Below, piece after piece: positions 25,765 to 32,771 of a stretch of 64,000 bases of DNA. Below the pieces are notes generated by a model. That model saw only the letters and a program-made list of their open reading frames with translations. It made no database searches and was not told the origin of the DNA. The stretch covers positions 15,525 to 79,524 of the forward strand of contig JAEVYX010000073.1 of assembly GCA_023392515.1 (NCBI GenBank). Reading direction: 5' to 3'. How positions within the stretch are numbered: the stretch's first letter is position 1; each line of letters starts with the position of its first letter. Origin of the DNA: Bacillota bacterium (lineage in GTDB: Bacteria > Bacillota > Clostridia > Christensenellales > Aristaeellaceae). Position numbers and translations under genes: made by a program.

Positions 25765-27297
25765 ATGAAAAAGCAATGGATTGCGCTGTTGGTGACTTTA
25801 CTCATGCTCCTGTCCATGGTGAATGTTGGCGCTGAAGGAGAGTATACCCTTCTTGAAAAAGGGCAGAAGCAGCTGGATGCCGGTTCCGGCATGAAGGGCA
25901 CCATTACCTTGGCAGGGCTCAACAATTCACCTCTGCTGCCAGGGATGGGAGCTTTATCAATTGATGTCCAATATATCGATCAGAAGGAAAAGGCGCAATT
26001 GCAGCTTGCATTATCCAGCGCAGCCTCCGCTCTTTTGCAGGCAAACCTGTACCGGCAGAATGAAACGCTGGCTGCAAAAGTCAGCCTGCTGCCAGACCGT
26101 TTGATTACACTGCCGGATGGCTTACAAGCCTTTTTGGATATTGTTTTAGGCAACACAGGGGAAGCAAGGCAAACTTCCTGGTATACAGCTGCAGCGGCTT
26201 TCCTTTTTGAGGGGGATGAGGCTTGGCAGCAGAAGGCCGAAGCAGTGATTGCGCCCTACCTTACCAAGGTTGAGCTATGGATGCAAGGGTACGCAAACCA
26301 GCCTGTTTTGGGAAAAGATGCATCTGGTCAGTCTGTGATGCAGATCAGCTATCGAATTCCGGGAGCATCTGTAAAGGCAGAATTGAAGCAGTTACTGATG
26401 GATCTGCTTGGGGATGAGGCATTTTTATCGATTTTGAAAGAAAAGATCGATGTAGAACAAGCAAACCTTTATTTAAATCCAGCGTTGCAGGCGTATTATT
26501 TCCAGGCGGTAGATAATCTTCCTCTCACGGAGGAGGTTCATGTGCAGCGAAGCGTATCCACCATGGGGGAACCGCTTGATTTGTTCGTATCGTTGCCTCT
26601 ACCCAGCGAGCTTTGGGGGCTGAAGAATATCGCTTTTTTCATGTCCTCCAAAGAGTCTGAGGATGCGCAGCAATGGACCGTGAAAACACTAGATGGGACC
26701 TGGACGTTGGAAACCCAGGCTTCAAAGACGGTTGATACGGCGGATGCTCAAACCTTTGCCGGCATCATACGCTATCTTCCTGAGGAAATGCCCAATTGGA
26801 AGGTTGGAGATGCTACGCTTCAATATACGGATAAGGCTTTATCTGTGTCTTACCAGGCAACTCTGACAAAAAGCATGTCTGTTGATGCAGACAATAAAAC
26901 CAATGAGACTTACAAAACGGAGTTGGTTCTACAGCCTGACTGGAGCCATTTGGAAGGTGATGTAACAGACGCGATCAAGGCTCAATACGCGGTTACAGCT
27001 CCAGTTAAGCTTTCCGCTCAGATGCTTTTAAAAAGCGGCCAGGCCCGAAACGCCGCTACCTCTATGGATATTCAGGTAAACTGGGAAAGTGAAGGTGCTG
27101 GACTGGCGCTGACTGGGCAATTGAAGACAACTGCACCCTGGGCTATGGAGGAGATATCCTTGGACAGTGCGCTTCCTATGGATCAAATGACGGCAGAAGA
27201 GTTGGGGGCGTTAAAACAGGAATTTCTTGAAAAAATCATGCAGCTGTTTTTAGGTCAGCAGTCTCCTCCTGCAGAGGTTGATAATTCTGTAGGATGA
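25765..27297 (+). CDS. Secreted protein of unknown function, second of a tandem pair
   Basis: 510 aa with a signal peptide (MKKQWIALLVTLLMLLSMVNVGAEG, cut probably after GAE or VGA). It has the same broad plan as its neighbour: an N-terminal helical/beta mix, a central region of long beta strands (TYKTELVLQPDWSHLEGDVT), and a C-terminal helix (LGALKQEFLEKIMQLFLGQ) like the neighbour's AQLAELQSEARNNAARSTIE. Sequence identity by eye is low. No lipobox or sorting signal is present, so it is probably released or held outside by partners. A hairpin follows the stop codon. Confidence 0.7.
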   Translation: MKKQWIALLVTLLMLLSMVNVGAEGEYTLLEKGQKQLDAGSGMKGTITLAGLNNSPLLPGMGALSIDVQYIDQKEKAQLQLALSSAASALLQANLYRQNETLAAKVSLLPDRLITLPDGLQAFLDIVLGNTGEARQTSWYTAAAAFLFEGDEAWQQKAEAVIAPYLTKVELWMQGYANQPVLGKDASGQSVMQISYRIPGASVKAELKQLLMDLLGDEAFLSILKEKIDVEQANLYLNPALQAYYFQAVDNLPLTEEVHVQRSVSTMGEPLDLFVSLPLPSELWGLKNIAFFMSSKESEDAQQWTVKTLDGTWTLETQASKTVDTADAQTFAGIIRYLPEEMPNWKVGDATLQYTDKALSVSYQATLTKSMSVDADNKTNETYKTELVLQPDWSHLEGDVTDAIKAQYAVTAPVKLSAQMLLKSGQARNAATSMDIQVNWESEGAGLALTGQLKTTAPWAMEEISLDSALPMDQMTAEELGALKQEFLEKIMQLFLGQQSPPAEVDNSVG

Positions 27298-27308
27298 ATG
27301 AAAATTCG

Positions 27309-27346
27309 CCCCCCGGTACGCGCCACTTGGAATGCGTCCCGGGGGG
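27309..27346. terminator. GC-rich hairpin between converging genes
   Basis: CCCCCCGG-T-ACGC pairs with GCGT-C-CCGGGGGG. T-rich tails are short on both strands (TTTGCATTT on the plus, GAATTTT on the minus). It sits between the secreted-protein gene and convergent bioY and probably serves both. Confidence 0.65.
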
Positions 27347-27353
27347 TTTGCAT

Positions 27354-27908
27354 TTAGTGATCCATTCTAAGCGCTTTGCGCACCTGCGCGGATATGGCCG
27401 CGGCCGCTATGGCCTTTAAAAGATCCATGGGTAAAAAGGCCAGGAAGAAAGTCGAAACAAGCGTACCAAATGCCATTGGCTTTGATAGATACAGCGTATA
27501 CAGTAGGGATATGTAGGGTATGGCAAGAACATAGACTGCTAAAATGCCCAATACTGCGCTAATCAGAAGCGAAAAACGCCTCCTCTTTAGCTTGCGGTAT
27601 GCGGTTCCAGTCACAAAAGCAGAAAAAACAAAGCCAAGCAGATAGCCGAACTCCGCGGTTGCAATCGTCTGGAGACCTCCGCCTCGGGAAAATACGGGAA
27701 TCCCCAAAAGGCCGATGATTATGTAAGCGCCAACGGCTGCACTGCTGTAGGCAGGCGGAAGCAGGAGTCCGATAACCAAAAGGAAGAAAACCTGGGTAGT
27801 AAACTGCACTGTTAACCCGGGTACGGGAAACTTTATAAAGCTTCCCACTGCCATCAGCGCAGTGGCCATTGCGGCCATTGCTAATAGTTGTGTCTTGGAT
27901 CGGTTCAC
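27354..27908 (-). CDS. bioY: Biotin transporter BioY (ECF S component)
   Basis: 184 aa with six hydrophobic helices, starting at a GTG behind GGAGGG. The sequence fits BioY: AMATALMAVGSFIKFPVPGLTVQFTTQVFFLL, LLGIPVFSRGGGLQTI and GYLLGFVFSAF, with the GG-containing biotin-binding loop. It works with the shared ECF energising module (EcfA1/A2/T), not encoded here. The promoter is a full consensus and carries a BirA operator at the transcript start, so biotin repletion should switch it off. Confidence 0.94.
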   Translation of the reverse strand: MNRSKTQLLAMAAMATALMAVGSFIKFPVPGLTVQFTTQVFFLLVIGLLLPPAYSSAAVGAYIIIGLLGIPVFSRGGGLQTIATAEFGYLLGFVFSAFVTGTAYRKLKRRRFSLLISAVLGILAVYVLAIPYISLLYTLYLSKPMAFGTLVSTFFLAFLPMDLLKAIAAAAISAQVRKALRMDH

Positions 27909-27922
27909 TCAAATACCCTCCA

Positions 27923-27950
27923 GTAAACCAATATAAACAACTAGGTTTAC
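27923..27950 (-). promoter_or_regulatory. BirA operator of bioY
   Basis: GTAAACC-N14-GGTTTAC is a perfect interrupted palindrome with the arm sequence and 14-bp gap known for BirA sites. It covers about -3 to +25 of the bioY transcript, right after the -10 box, which fits repression by holo-BirA (biotin-bound). Confidence 0.88.
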
Positions 27951-27953
27951 GGA

Positions 27954-27982
27954 ATTATAAAAGAGATTGCTTGAGTTGTCAA
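27954..27982 (-). promoter_or_regulatory. Consensus sigma-A promoter of bioY
   Basis: On the minus strand TTGACA (27982-27977), a 17-bp spacer and TATAAT (27959-27954); predicted start near 27947, inside the BirA operator. Confidence 0.85.
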
Positions 27983-28055
27983 GTACCGCGACTTCTGATT
28001 TTTGAGCGGTCCGCATATACTCAACAAAGATGTCTGATAAAGGGAGGGTTGAGAA

Positions 28056-28364
28056 ATGAAAGAGCAGCGCCAGGAGGGCGCCCAAATGAAAAATACAGAT
28101 AACCGCCCCCACGGGGTTGCGCTGGACAATAGAAGCCATGCGGTATTAACGGGTGTCAGCGACGTGCTAAGCTTTCATGAGGAAGAGGTAGTGCTGGATA
28201 CCTCAGGTGGTGAAATGACGATCACCGGCAAGAATTTGCATATAGCAAAGTTGACATTGGAAGACGGGCATCTTACCATGGACGGCCACATTGATGCCAT
28301 CACCTACCAGGAAGGGACAAAAAGAAGAAAAAGCGGAAGCATGTTAACCCGCATATTCAGGTAA
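28056..28364 (+). CDS. yabP: Sporulation protein YabP
   Basis: 102 aa, started after AGGGAGGG. It shows the YabP/YqfC fold signature: HAVLTGVSDVLSFHEEEVVLDTSGGEMTITGKNLHI and a beta-rich end. YabP is needed for spore cortex or coat formation in Bacillus and is made under sigma-E. A GCATATA resembling a sigma-E -35 lies at 28013-28019, but the -10 (CTGATAAA at 28034) is poor, so sigma-E control is only suggested. yabQ, divIC and a ppx-like gene follow in one operon. The usual yabO (rqcP) and hup genes are not upstream. Confidence 0.92.
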   Translation: MKEQRQEGAQMKNTDNRPHGVALDNRSHAVLTGVSDVLSFHEEEVVLDTSGGEMTITGKNLHIAKLTLEDGHLTMDGHIDAITYQEGTKRRKSGSMLTRIFR

Positions 28365-28369
28365 CGGCT

Positions 28370-28768
28370 ATGCGCCCATTTTTTGAAACCAACGATCAGA
28401 GCTGGGTTTTTTTAAGCATGGTTTACCTTGGACTTATTTTAGGATTGCTATATGATGTATTAGGTGTTTTCCGCAAATCTGGAAAAAAAGTATGGATTAT
28501 TGCGGCAGATATACTGTTCTTTTTGCTGGCTGCATTGGGTGCTTCTTTTGCATTGATTCAATCAGGGCAAGAAAATATCAGAATCTATGCGCTCTTGGGC
28601 TTGATTTGCGGTGCTATGATATATCTTCTGGGGTTGCATCGTCTATTCGCCGGACTTTTTTCATGGATTTGGAAACGCATAGTAAGTCCTATAAGCGATG
28701 CAGTACAAAAGGTACAGGAAGGTGGGAAAAAAGGAAAAAAGCAGGCAGGAAAAGATAAACGGATATAG
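28370..28768 (+). CDS. yabQ: Sporulation protein YabQ
   Basis: 132 aa with three or four hydrophobic helices and a Lys/Gly-rich tail (EGGKKGKKQAGKDK). The opening WVFLSMVYLGLILGLLYDVLGVFRK is typical of YabQ, an integral membrane protein in the forespore outer membrane needed for cortex formation. It lies 5 bp after yabP and before divIC, the normal order in spore formers. Confidence 0.9.
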   Translation: MRPFFETNDQSWVFLSMVYLGLILGLLYDVLGVFRKSGKKVWIIAADILFFLLAALGASFALIQSGQENIRIYALLGLICGAMIYLLGLHRLFAGLFSWIWKRIVSPISDAVQKVQEGGKKGKKQAGKDKRI

Positions 28769-28802
28769 AATACCTAAAAAAACGAAGCTTGGGGAGAATC
28801 GT

Positions 28803-29159
28803 ATGATTCAAAAGAAACCGAGGCGTATCCGATACCTGTCGGTTGTTGCAGTTTTGGCATTGATTTCTTTGACATATGCAATCGGCAGCCAGCAAATCAA
28901 CCAAACGGTAGATAAGATGGTTCAGGAAGAAAACCAAAACCGTGTGCGTCTCGCTGAAATACAGAAGGAGAAGCTGGCGCTTGAAACGGAGCTATCCATT
29001 TCGGGTACGGATGCTTATATCGAAAATCAAGCCAGAACCAAATACGGCTTTTTAAAACCCGGAGAAATCCGCTTTGTGATAACCAATCCAGAAGCTTTAT
29101 ATGGCGATGGTGAGGAATTACCCAAGGTCGAAATGGAACAGACATCCACGAATCAATAA
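28803..29159 (+). CDS. divIC: Septum formation initiator, DivIC/FtsB family
   Basis: 118 aa from the ATG at 28803 behind GGGGAG. A basic N-terminus, one membrane helix (LSVVAVLALISLTYAIG), a coiled coil (EENQNRVRLAEIQKEKLALETEL) and the short motif IENQARTKYGFLKPGEI define DivIC/FtsB. It acts in the divisome with FtsL and DivIB to activate septal wall synthesis. Its place after yabP-yabQ is the conserved Firmicutes arrangement. Confidence 0.93.
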   Translation: MIQKKPRRIRYLSVVAVLALISLTYAIGSQQINQTVDKMVQEENQNRVRLAEIQKEKLALETELSISGTDAYIENQARTKYGFLKPGEIRFVITNPEALYGDGEELPKVEMEQTSTNQ

Positions 29160-29186
29160 ATCAAGAGAAACAAAAGAAGGGGGCGG

Positions 29187-30089
29187 ATGCCTATGCGGAC
29201 TGCTGTCATCGGCATCGGATCAAACTCCGTTCGCATGTTGGTGGCTGACGTGCAGGGAGGAAAGATGGACCGGGTACTTCGCGATAGAGAAGGGACCCGG
29301 CTGTTTGGCGGGTTGGACAAGCATGGTAACCTGAGTCCGGAAAGCATGGAACAATCTCTCAAGGCCATACGTGTTATGCATGAAAAAGCCGTGCAGCTAC
29401 ATGCCGATACATTCCATATATTTGCGACAAGCGCCGTTCGTGACGCCGGTAACCAACAGGAATTCAGCCGTCTTGTAAAGCAGGAAACAGGAGCGGAACT
29501 GGAAATCTGTACCGGTGAAAGTGAAGCAGCGCTTTCTTTTTTAGGTTCCACCTTTGGACAGCGTTCCGGCGTGATTGATATTGGTGGAGGTTCAACCGAG
29601 TATGTAATCGGCAAAGGGGTTAGTATCGATTGCGGTATAAGCCTGCAGATGGGCGCGGTTAGGCTGTACAGGCTGATGTCGATTGCATCCAAAGCGGATG
29701 TAAAGCCGGTAGTAAACATGGCTTGTGAAATTCTTGAAAAGGGAATGAAGCCTCTTTTGGATATCGGCCTTCCCGAAGAGTGGGTGGGAGTCGGCGGAAC
29801 GCTTACCGCCTTGGCTGCCATCTGTGCAGGTGTTCCCTGGACAGAAAAAACACAGCTGCATGGTTATTCATTGGAGCAAGATCAAGTATATAGCTGGCTT
29901 TACAAGCTGGCGGACATGCCCTTGGAAGAGCGGCTTAAGCTTCGTGGAATTCAGCCGCAGCGAGCCGATATTATCGTACATGGAATTGCAATTTTAGTCG
30001 CAAGTATGGAAATATTGCATATTTCGCGGATCACCGTATCTGAGTTTGGGAATCTGGATGGCTATATCAAACAGAAATATCTCATATAA
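29187..30089 (+). CDS. Exopolyphosphatase / guanosine pentaphosphate phosphatase family (Ppx/GppA)
   Basis: 300 aa; the ATG at 29187 lies close to AAGGGGGCGG and the ATG at 29193 has better spacing, so the start may be two codons later. The actin-like ATPase fold shows in TAVIGIGSNSVRMLVADVQ, the phosphate loop GVIDIGGGSTEYVIG and VGVGGTLTALAAI. The short form without a C-terminal HD domain is common in Clostridia, and substrate (polyP or pppGpp) cannot be told. It closes the yabP-yabQ-divIC operon in place of yabR. Confidence 0.9.
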   Translation: MPMRTAVIGIGSNSVRMLVADVQGGKMDRVLRDREGTRLFGGLDKHGNLSPESMEQSLKAIRVMHEKAVQLHADTFHIFATSAVRDAGNQQEFSRLVKQETGAELEICTGESEAALSFLGSTFGQRSGVIDIGGGSTEYVIGKGVSIDCGISLQMGAVRLYRLMSIASKADVKPVVNMACEILEKGMKPLLDIGLPEEWVGVGGTLTALAAICAGVPWTEKTQLHGYSLEQDQVYSWLYKLADMPLEERLKLRGIQPQRADIIVHGIAILVASMEILHISRITVSEFGNLDGYIKQKYLI

Positions 30090-30145
30090 TTTTCTAGAAG
30101 TGACGTAATTTGATAAATATCCCTCACATTTTATCGAACTCTTGC

Positions 30146-30174
30146 TTGCTGTTTGTTTGTAAGTTTAGTATAAT
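30146..30174 (+). promoter_or_regulatory. Sigma-A promoter of the PrsA-like foldase
   Basis: TTGCTG at 30146-30151, a 17-bp spacer and TATAAT at 30169-30174; predicted start near 30181, with a leader of about 39 nt. Confidence 0.65.
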
Positions 30175-30219
30175 AGCTAAAGTGACCTGAATTCCGCACA
30201 TAGAATAGGAGAGACTTTC

Positions 30220-31569
30220 ATGCGCAAAAGGGCGTTATTGGCCTGCCTTGTGGCTATGGTGATGGTGCTTTCAAGCTGTGCTCTGGTGGAAAAGGACTTG
30301 GCGGTGGACAATGCCAGTGTCATTATTGAATTGGGCGACAAAACTGTAACAAAGGCGCAGGTCAGTTCCATGTTGGAATATCAGTTGTATTATCAATCAG
30401 TGATGTACAGCATGTATGGCATGTCCTATGATACGACAGATAAGCAGATTCGGGCAAGTGCTCTGGAAAGCGTTCTTCAATATATGACTGAAAATTTGGT
30501 GAAAGAAGCCAAGGCTGAAGCGCTAGGCTTTAACGTCATTACCGAAGAAGAAGATAAAGCAATTAAAGAGACAGCTCAGAAAGATTTCGATTCTGCCAAA
30601 GAGTCTGTCAAGACGAGTGAATTTGCCGAGTCGACCCTGGAAGGGGAAGAGCTGGATAAGGCGATTGTAGCCAGAATGGCTGAGGTTGGCCAAACGTATG
30701 AGGCTTACTATGAAAGTGCCAAATCGGAAGCCATTATGGAAAAACTTCGTCAAAGTGTGATTGCCGATGTGTCTGTTTCCGATGATGAAATCAAAACGGA
30801 ATATGATAGTCGCGTTGCAAGTGCGAAAACCTCTTACGAAAGTAATCTTTCTTCTTACGGCAGCTCAGTAAACAGCAATGGCACCGTGTATTACGCGCCC
30901 GCGGGATATCGTTATGTAAAGCATATTCTTCGCGGCTTTACCGAAGAAAGCAAGACGGCTATTTCCGATCTGAATAGCAAGATCACAGGAAAAACATCTG
31001 AAATCACCAGCGTTGACACCTCTATTGCAGGCTTGGGAGCGGACGTAGCAGCGGACAACCCCGATTTGGTGTCCTTTAATGCTCAGAAAGCAACGCTGGA
31101 GAAGGAAAAGGCTGACTTGGAGGCTCAACTTGCGCAGGCAAAAGAAAAGGCTTATGCTGAACTGATGCCTACCGTTGAAGAAATTCAGGGCAAATTGACC
31201 GCGGGCGAGGATTTCTCCGCTCTGATGGAACAATACGGAGAGGACCCCGGCATGGAAGTTTCCCCGCAAAAAGAGAATGGCTATGCCATCTGCGAAGGGT
31301 TTTCGTCTTTTGATCCCGCCTTTACACAAGCAGCCATGGCTCTTGAAAAATTGGGAGACGTCACCGCTCCTGTACAGGGTGAAAATGGCATCCACATCAT
31401 TCAATATGCTGCGGATATCCCCGAAGGGCCTGTTGCGTTGGAAACAGTGAAAGACACAATTTCCTCCGAACTCCTTACAAACAAACAGGATGAGACTTTT
31501 ACTGCACAGGTTACAGCTTGGGTTGCTGAATCTGGCGTGAAGGTTCATAAGGAACTTTTAGACGAATAA
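30220..31569 (+). CDS. PrsA/SurA-like foldase lipoprotein with an insertion in the PpiC domain
   Basis: 449 aa. A lipoprotein signal ends in LSSC (lipid Cys 20). Residues 30-200 are the helical SurA/PrsA chaperone part. The parvulin (PpiC) domain starts at YRYVKHILRGF (about 230-240) and resumes at AELMPTVEEIQGKLTAGEDFSALMEQYGEDPG (about 313), ending near GIHIIQYA (about 396). Between them, residues 245-311 form a predicted coiled-coil hairpin (LNSKITGKTSEI ... ATLEKEKADLEAQLAQAKEK) not normal for parvulins. It should help fold exported proteins at the outer face of the membrane. It is monocistronic, with its own promoter and a strong terminator. Confidence 0.88.
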   Translation: MRKRALLACLVAMVMVLSSCALVEKDLAVDNASVIIELGDKTVTKAQVSSMLEYQLYYQSVMYSMYGMSYDTTDKQIRASALESVLQYMTENLVKEAKAEALGFNVITEEEDKAIKETAQKDFDSAKESVKTSEFAESTLEGEELDKAIVARMAEVGQTYEAYYESAKSEAIMEKLRQSVIADVSVSDDEIKTEYDSRVASAKTSYESNLSSYGSSVNSNGTVYYAPAGYRYVKHILRGFTEESKTAISDLNSKITGKTSEITSVDTSIAGLGADVAADNPDLVSFNAQKATLEKEKADLEAQLAQAKEKAYAELMPTVEEIQGKLTAGEDFSALMEQYGEDPGMEVSPQKENGYAICEGFSSFDPAFTQAAMALEKLGDVTAPVQGENGIHIIQYAADIPEGPVALETVKDTISSELLTNKQDETFTAQVTAWVAESGVKVHKELLDE

Positions 31570-31585
31570 CGTATGAGATATGCAA

Positions 31586-31610
31586 AAAGCGCTCCAGCTC
31601 GGAGCGCTTT
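31586..31610. terminator. Bidirectional intrinsic terminator
   Basis: AAAGCGCTCC and GGAGCGCTTT form a 10-bp stem with a 5-nt loop. T-runs flank it on both strands, so it serves the plus-strand foldase gene and the converging cotJC gene. Confidence 0.9.
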
Positions 31611-31654
31611 TTTGCTGCATTTATATGGTGGTCAATTTACGAAAAGATAATGAT

Positions 31655-32245
31655 TCAATTATCCTTGGTATATGGAACATCCTTTTCTGTATTTTTCTTA
31701 GCATCAACATCCTGCTCCGACTTTTGCCTAACCAGTAAAAGCACTTCCCAAAGACGTTTGATATGGACAAGCGCCCGCTGGTGCAAAAAGGCGATCAACC
31801 CCCGAACTTCTGCCTCTTCATTCAAAAGGAAAAGAGATTCATAGGCACGTACGGTATTCTGCGCCGTAGCCAAATCTGTATATAAACAGGCCAATGGATC
31901 ATCCTCCGGAAAGGGAATGACTTGCGCAGGAGAATGCAGCCCTCCAAAGCCCTCCCATTGGGCATGCAATGCGAAGGCTTCCTTTTGTTCCTGGGTAAGG
32001 CAGCAGGTCATCTGGTATGCCGCAGCGCACAACATTTCTCCGTGGGACAACGTTTCAGTAGCCAAGTCTGTCAACAATGTCTTTGCTTCCTGGATGGGCA
32101 TGAGGGATCTTTGGGCCAGATACCGCATAGTTACAGCCCAAGGCCCATCCAAGCTTTTACAAAAACGCAGAATCATCCGGGCGAGCCAAGGGTCGGAGGT
32201 GTGAAGATCCACAGGGTAGGGCAATTCTTTTACATAAATCCACAT
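31655..32245 (-). CDS. cotJC: Spore coat protein CotJC (manganese catalase family)
   Basis: 196 aa from the ATG at 32245; GGAGG lies 7 nt upstream within the end of the preceding gene. It opens MWIYVKELPYPVDL and has WAVTMRYLAQRSLMP and LLTDLATETLSHGEML, matching CotJC, a ferritin-like member of the Mn-catalase family. The E-x-x-H pair of one metal site is visible as ETLSHGE. CotJC is a spore coat component, perhaps with catalase activity. The C-terminal tail is Lys/Asp-rich and variable. It is coupled to the cotJA-cotJB fusion upstream. Confidence 0.85.
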   Translation of the reverse strand: MWIYVKELPYPVDLHTSDPWLARMILRFCKSLDGPWAVTMRYLAQRSLMPIQEAKTLLTDLATETLSHGEMLCAAAYQMTCCLTQEQKEAFALHAQWEGFGGLHSPAQVIPFPEDDPLACLYTDLATAQNTVRAYESLFLLNEEAEVRGLIAFLHQRALVHIKRLWEVLLLVRQKSEQDVDAKKNTEKDVPYTKDN

Positions 32246-32247
32246 GT

Positions 32248-32634
32248 TCATCCCTCCTTTTGTGCCTTTAAGCAGCGCTTTTCCCAAGGCCAGGGGGAAT
32301 CTATCCAGTTCCATTCAAGCGGGCAGGCATCCTGACGAACCCCATAAAGTGCGCAAGCCAGCGTAGCATAACCCTTGGGTGATTGCTCACAGAATTTATG
32401 GTACATGGCCAAAGCGTTACGATCCTTAGGGTGCGTGTCCAGATGCAGCCTCATTTCCCAAGCGGCAAAAGGAGCGGCGTATGGGCTTAGGTCATAATCT
32501 TTTATTTCATGCTTATTGTTTTTTCCTGGAATCGGATGATAAAAAGTCGGAAATAGAGTCCCGAGCGCCAATGCCTCATCGGGGGCAAACAAATTGTTTT
32601 CTCCCGGAATGCTTTCTCTTTGTTTCATGGGCAT
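32248..32634 (-). CDS. Fused spore coat protein CotJA-CotJB
   Basis: 128 aa. Residues 15-37 (LFAPDEALALGTLFPTFYHP) match CotJA, in which a PxEAL-x-x-GT(L/I)(W/F)P-x-x-Y-x-P string is diagnostic. Residues 48-120 match CotJB: FAAWEMRLHLDTHPKDRNALAMY and the terminal WNWIDSPWPWE. In most spore formers these are two genes before cotJC; here one reading frame carries both, with a charged linker (GKNNKHEIKDYD). The stop codon lies just before the cotJC start. A CATACAAT box upstream fits a sigma-E -10. Confidence 0.78.
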   Translation of the reverse strand: MPMKQRESIPGENNLFAPDEALALGTLFPTFYHPIPGKNNKHEIKDYDLSPYAAPFAAWEMRLHLDTHPKDRNALAMYHKFCEQSPKGYATLACALYGVRQDACPLEWNWIDSPWPWEKRCLKAQKEG

Positions 32635-32683
32635 GCAACCCTTCGTGCTATTTTACATGCAGGCGGCTTATTGCCTGCATTTT

Positions 32684-32691
32684 ATTGTATG
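32684..32691 (-). promoter_or_regulatory. Possible sigma-E -10 element of the cotJ operon
   Basis: CATACAAT on the minus strand matches the sigma-E -10 consensus CATACAHT exactly, 50 bp before the fusion-gene start. No good -35 (KMATATT) is at 14-15 bp, so this is tentative. A perfect ATGCAGGC-N8-GCCTGCAT hairpin (32657-32680) lies just downstream. Confidence 0.35.
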
Positions 32692-32717
32692 TGGTCTCTG
32701 AAGAAGGGGTGAAAAAT

Positions 32718-32743
32718 AGCCCCTGCCCAAGACGGCAAGGGCT
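32718..32743 (-). terminator. Intrinsic terminator of the sodium:solute symporter gene
   Basis: On the minus strand AGCCCTTGCC pairs with GGGCAGGGGCT (one G-T) and runs into ATTTTTC. It lies about 30 bp after the stop codon. Confidence 0.75.
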
Positions 32744-32771
32744 AAATAAAACGATATACAAAAGTTGGTTG

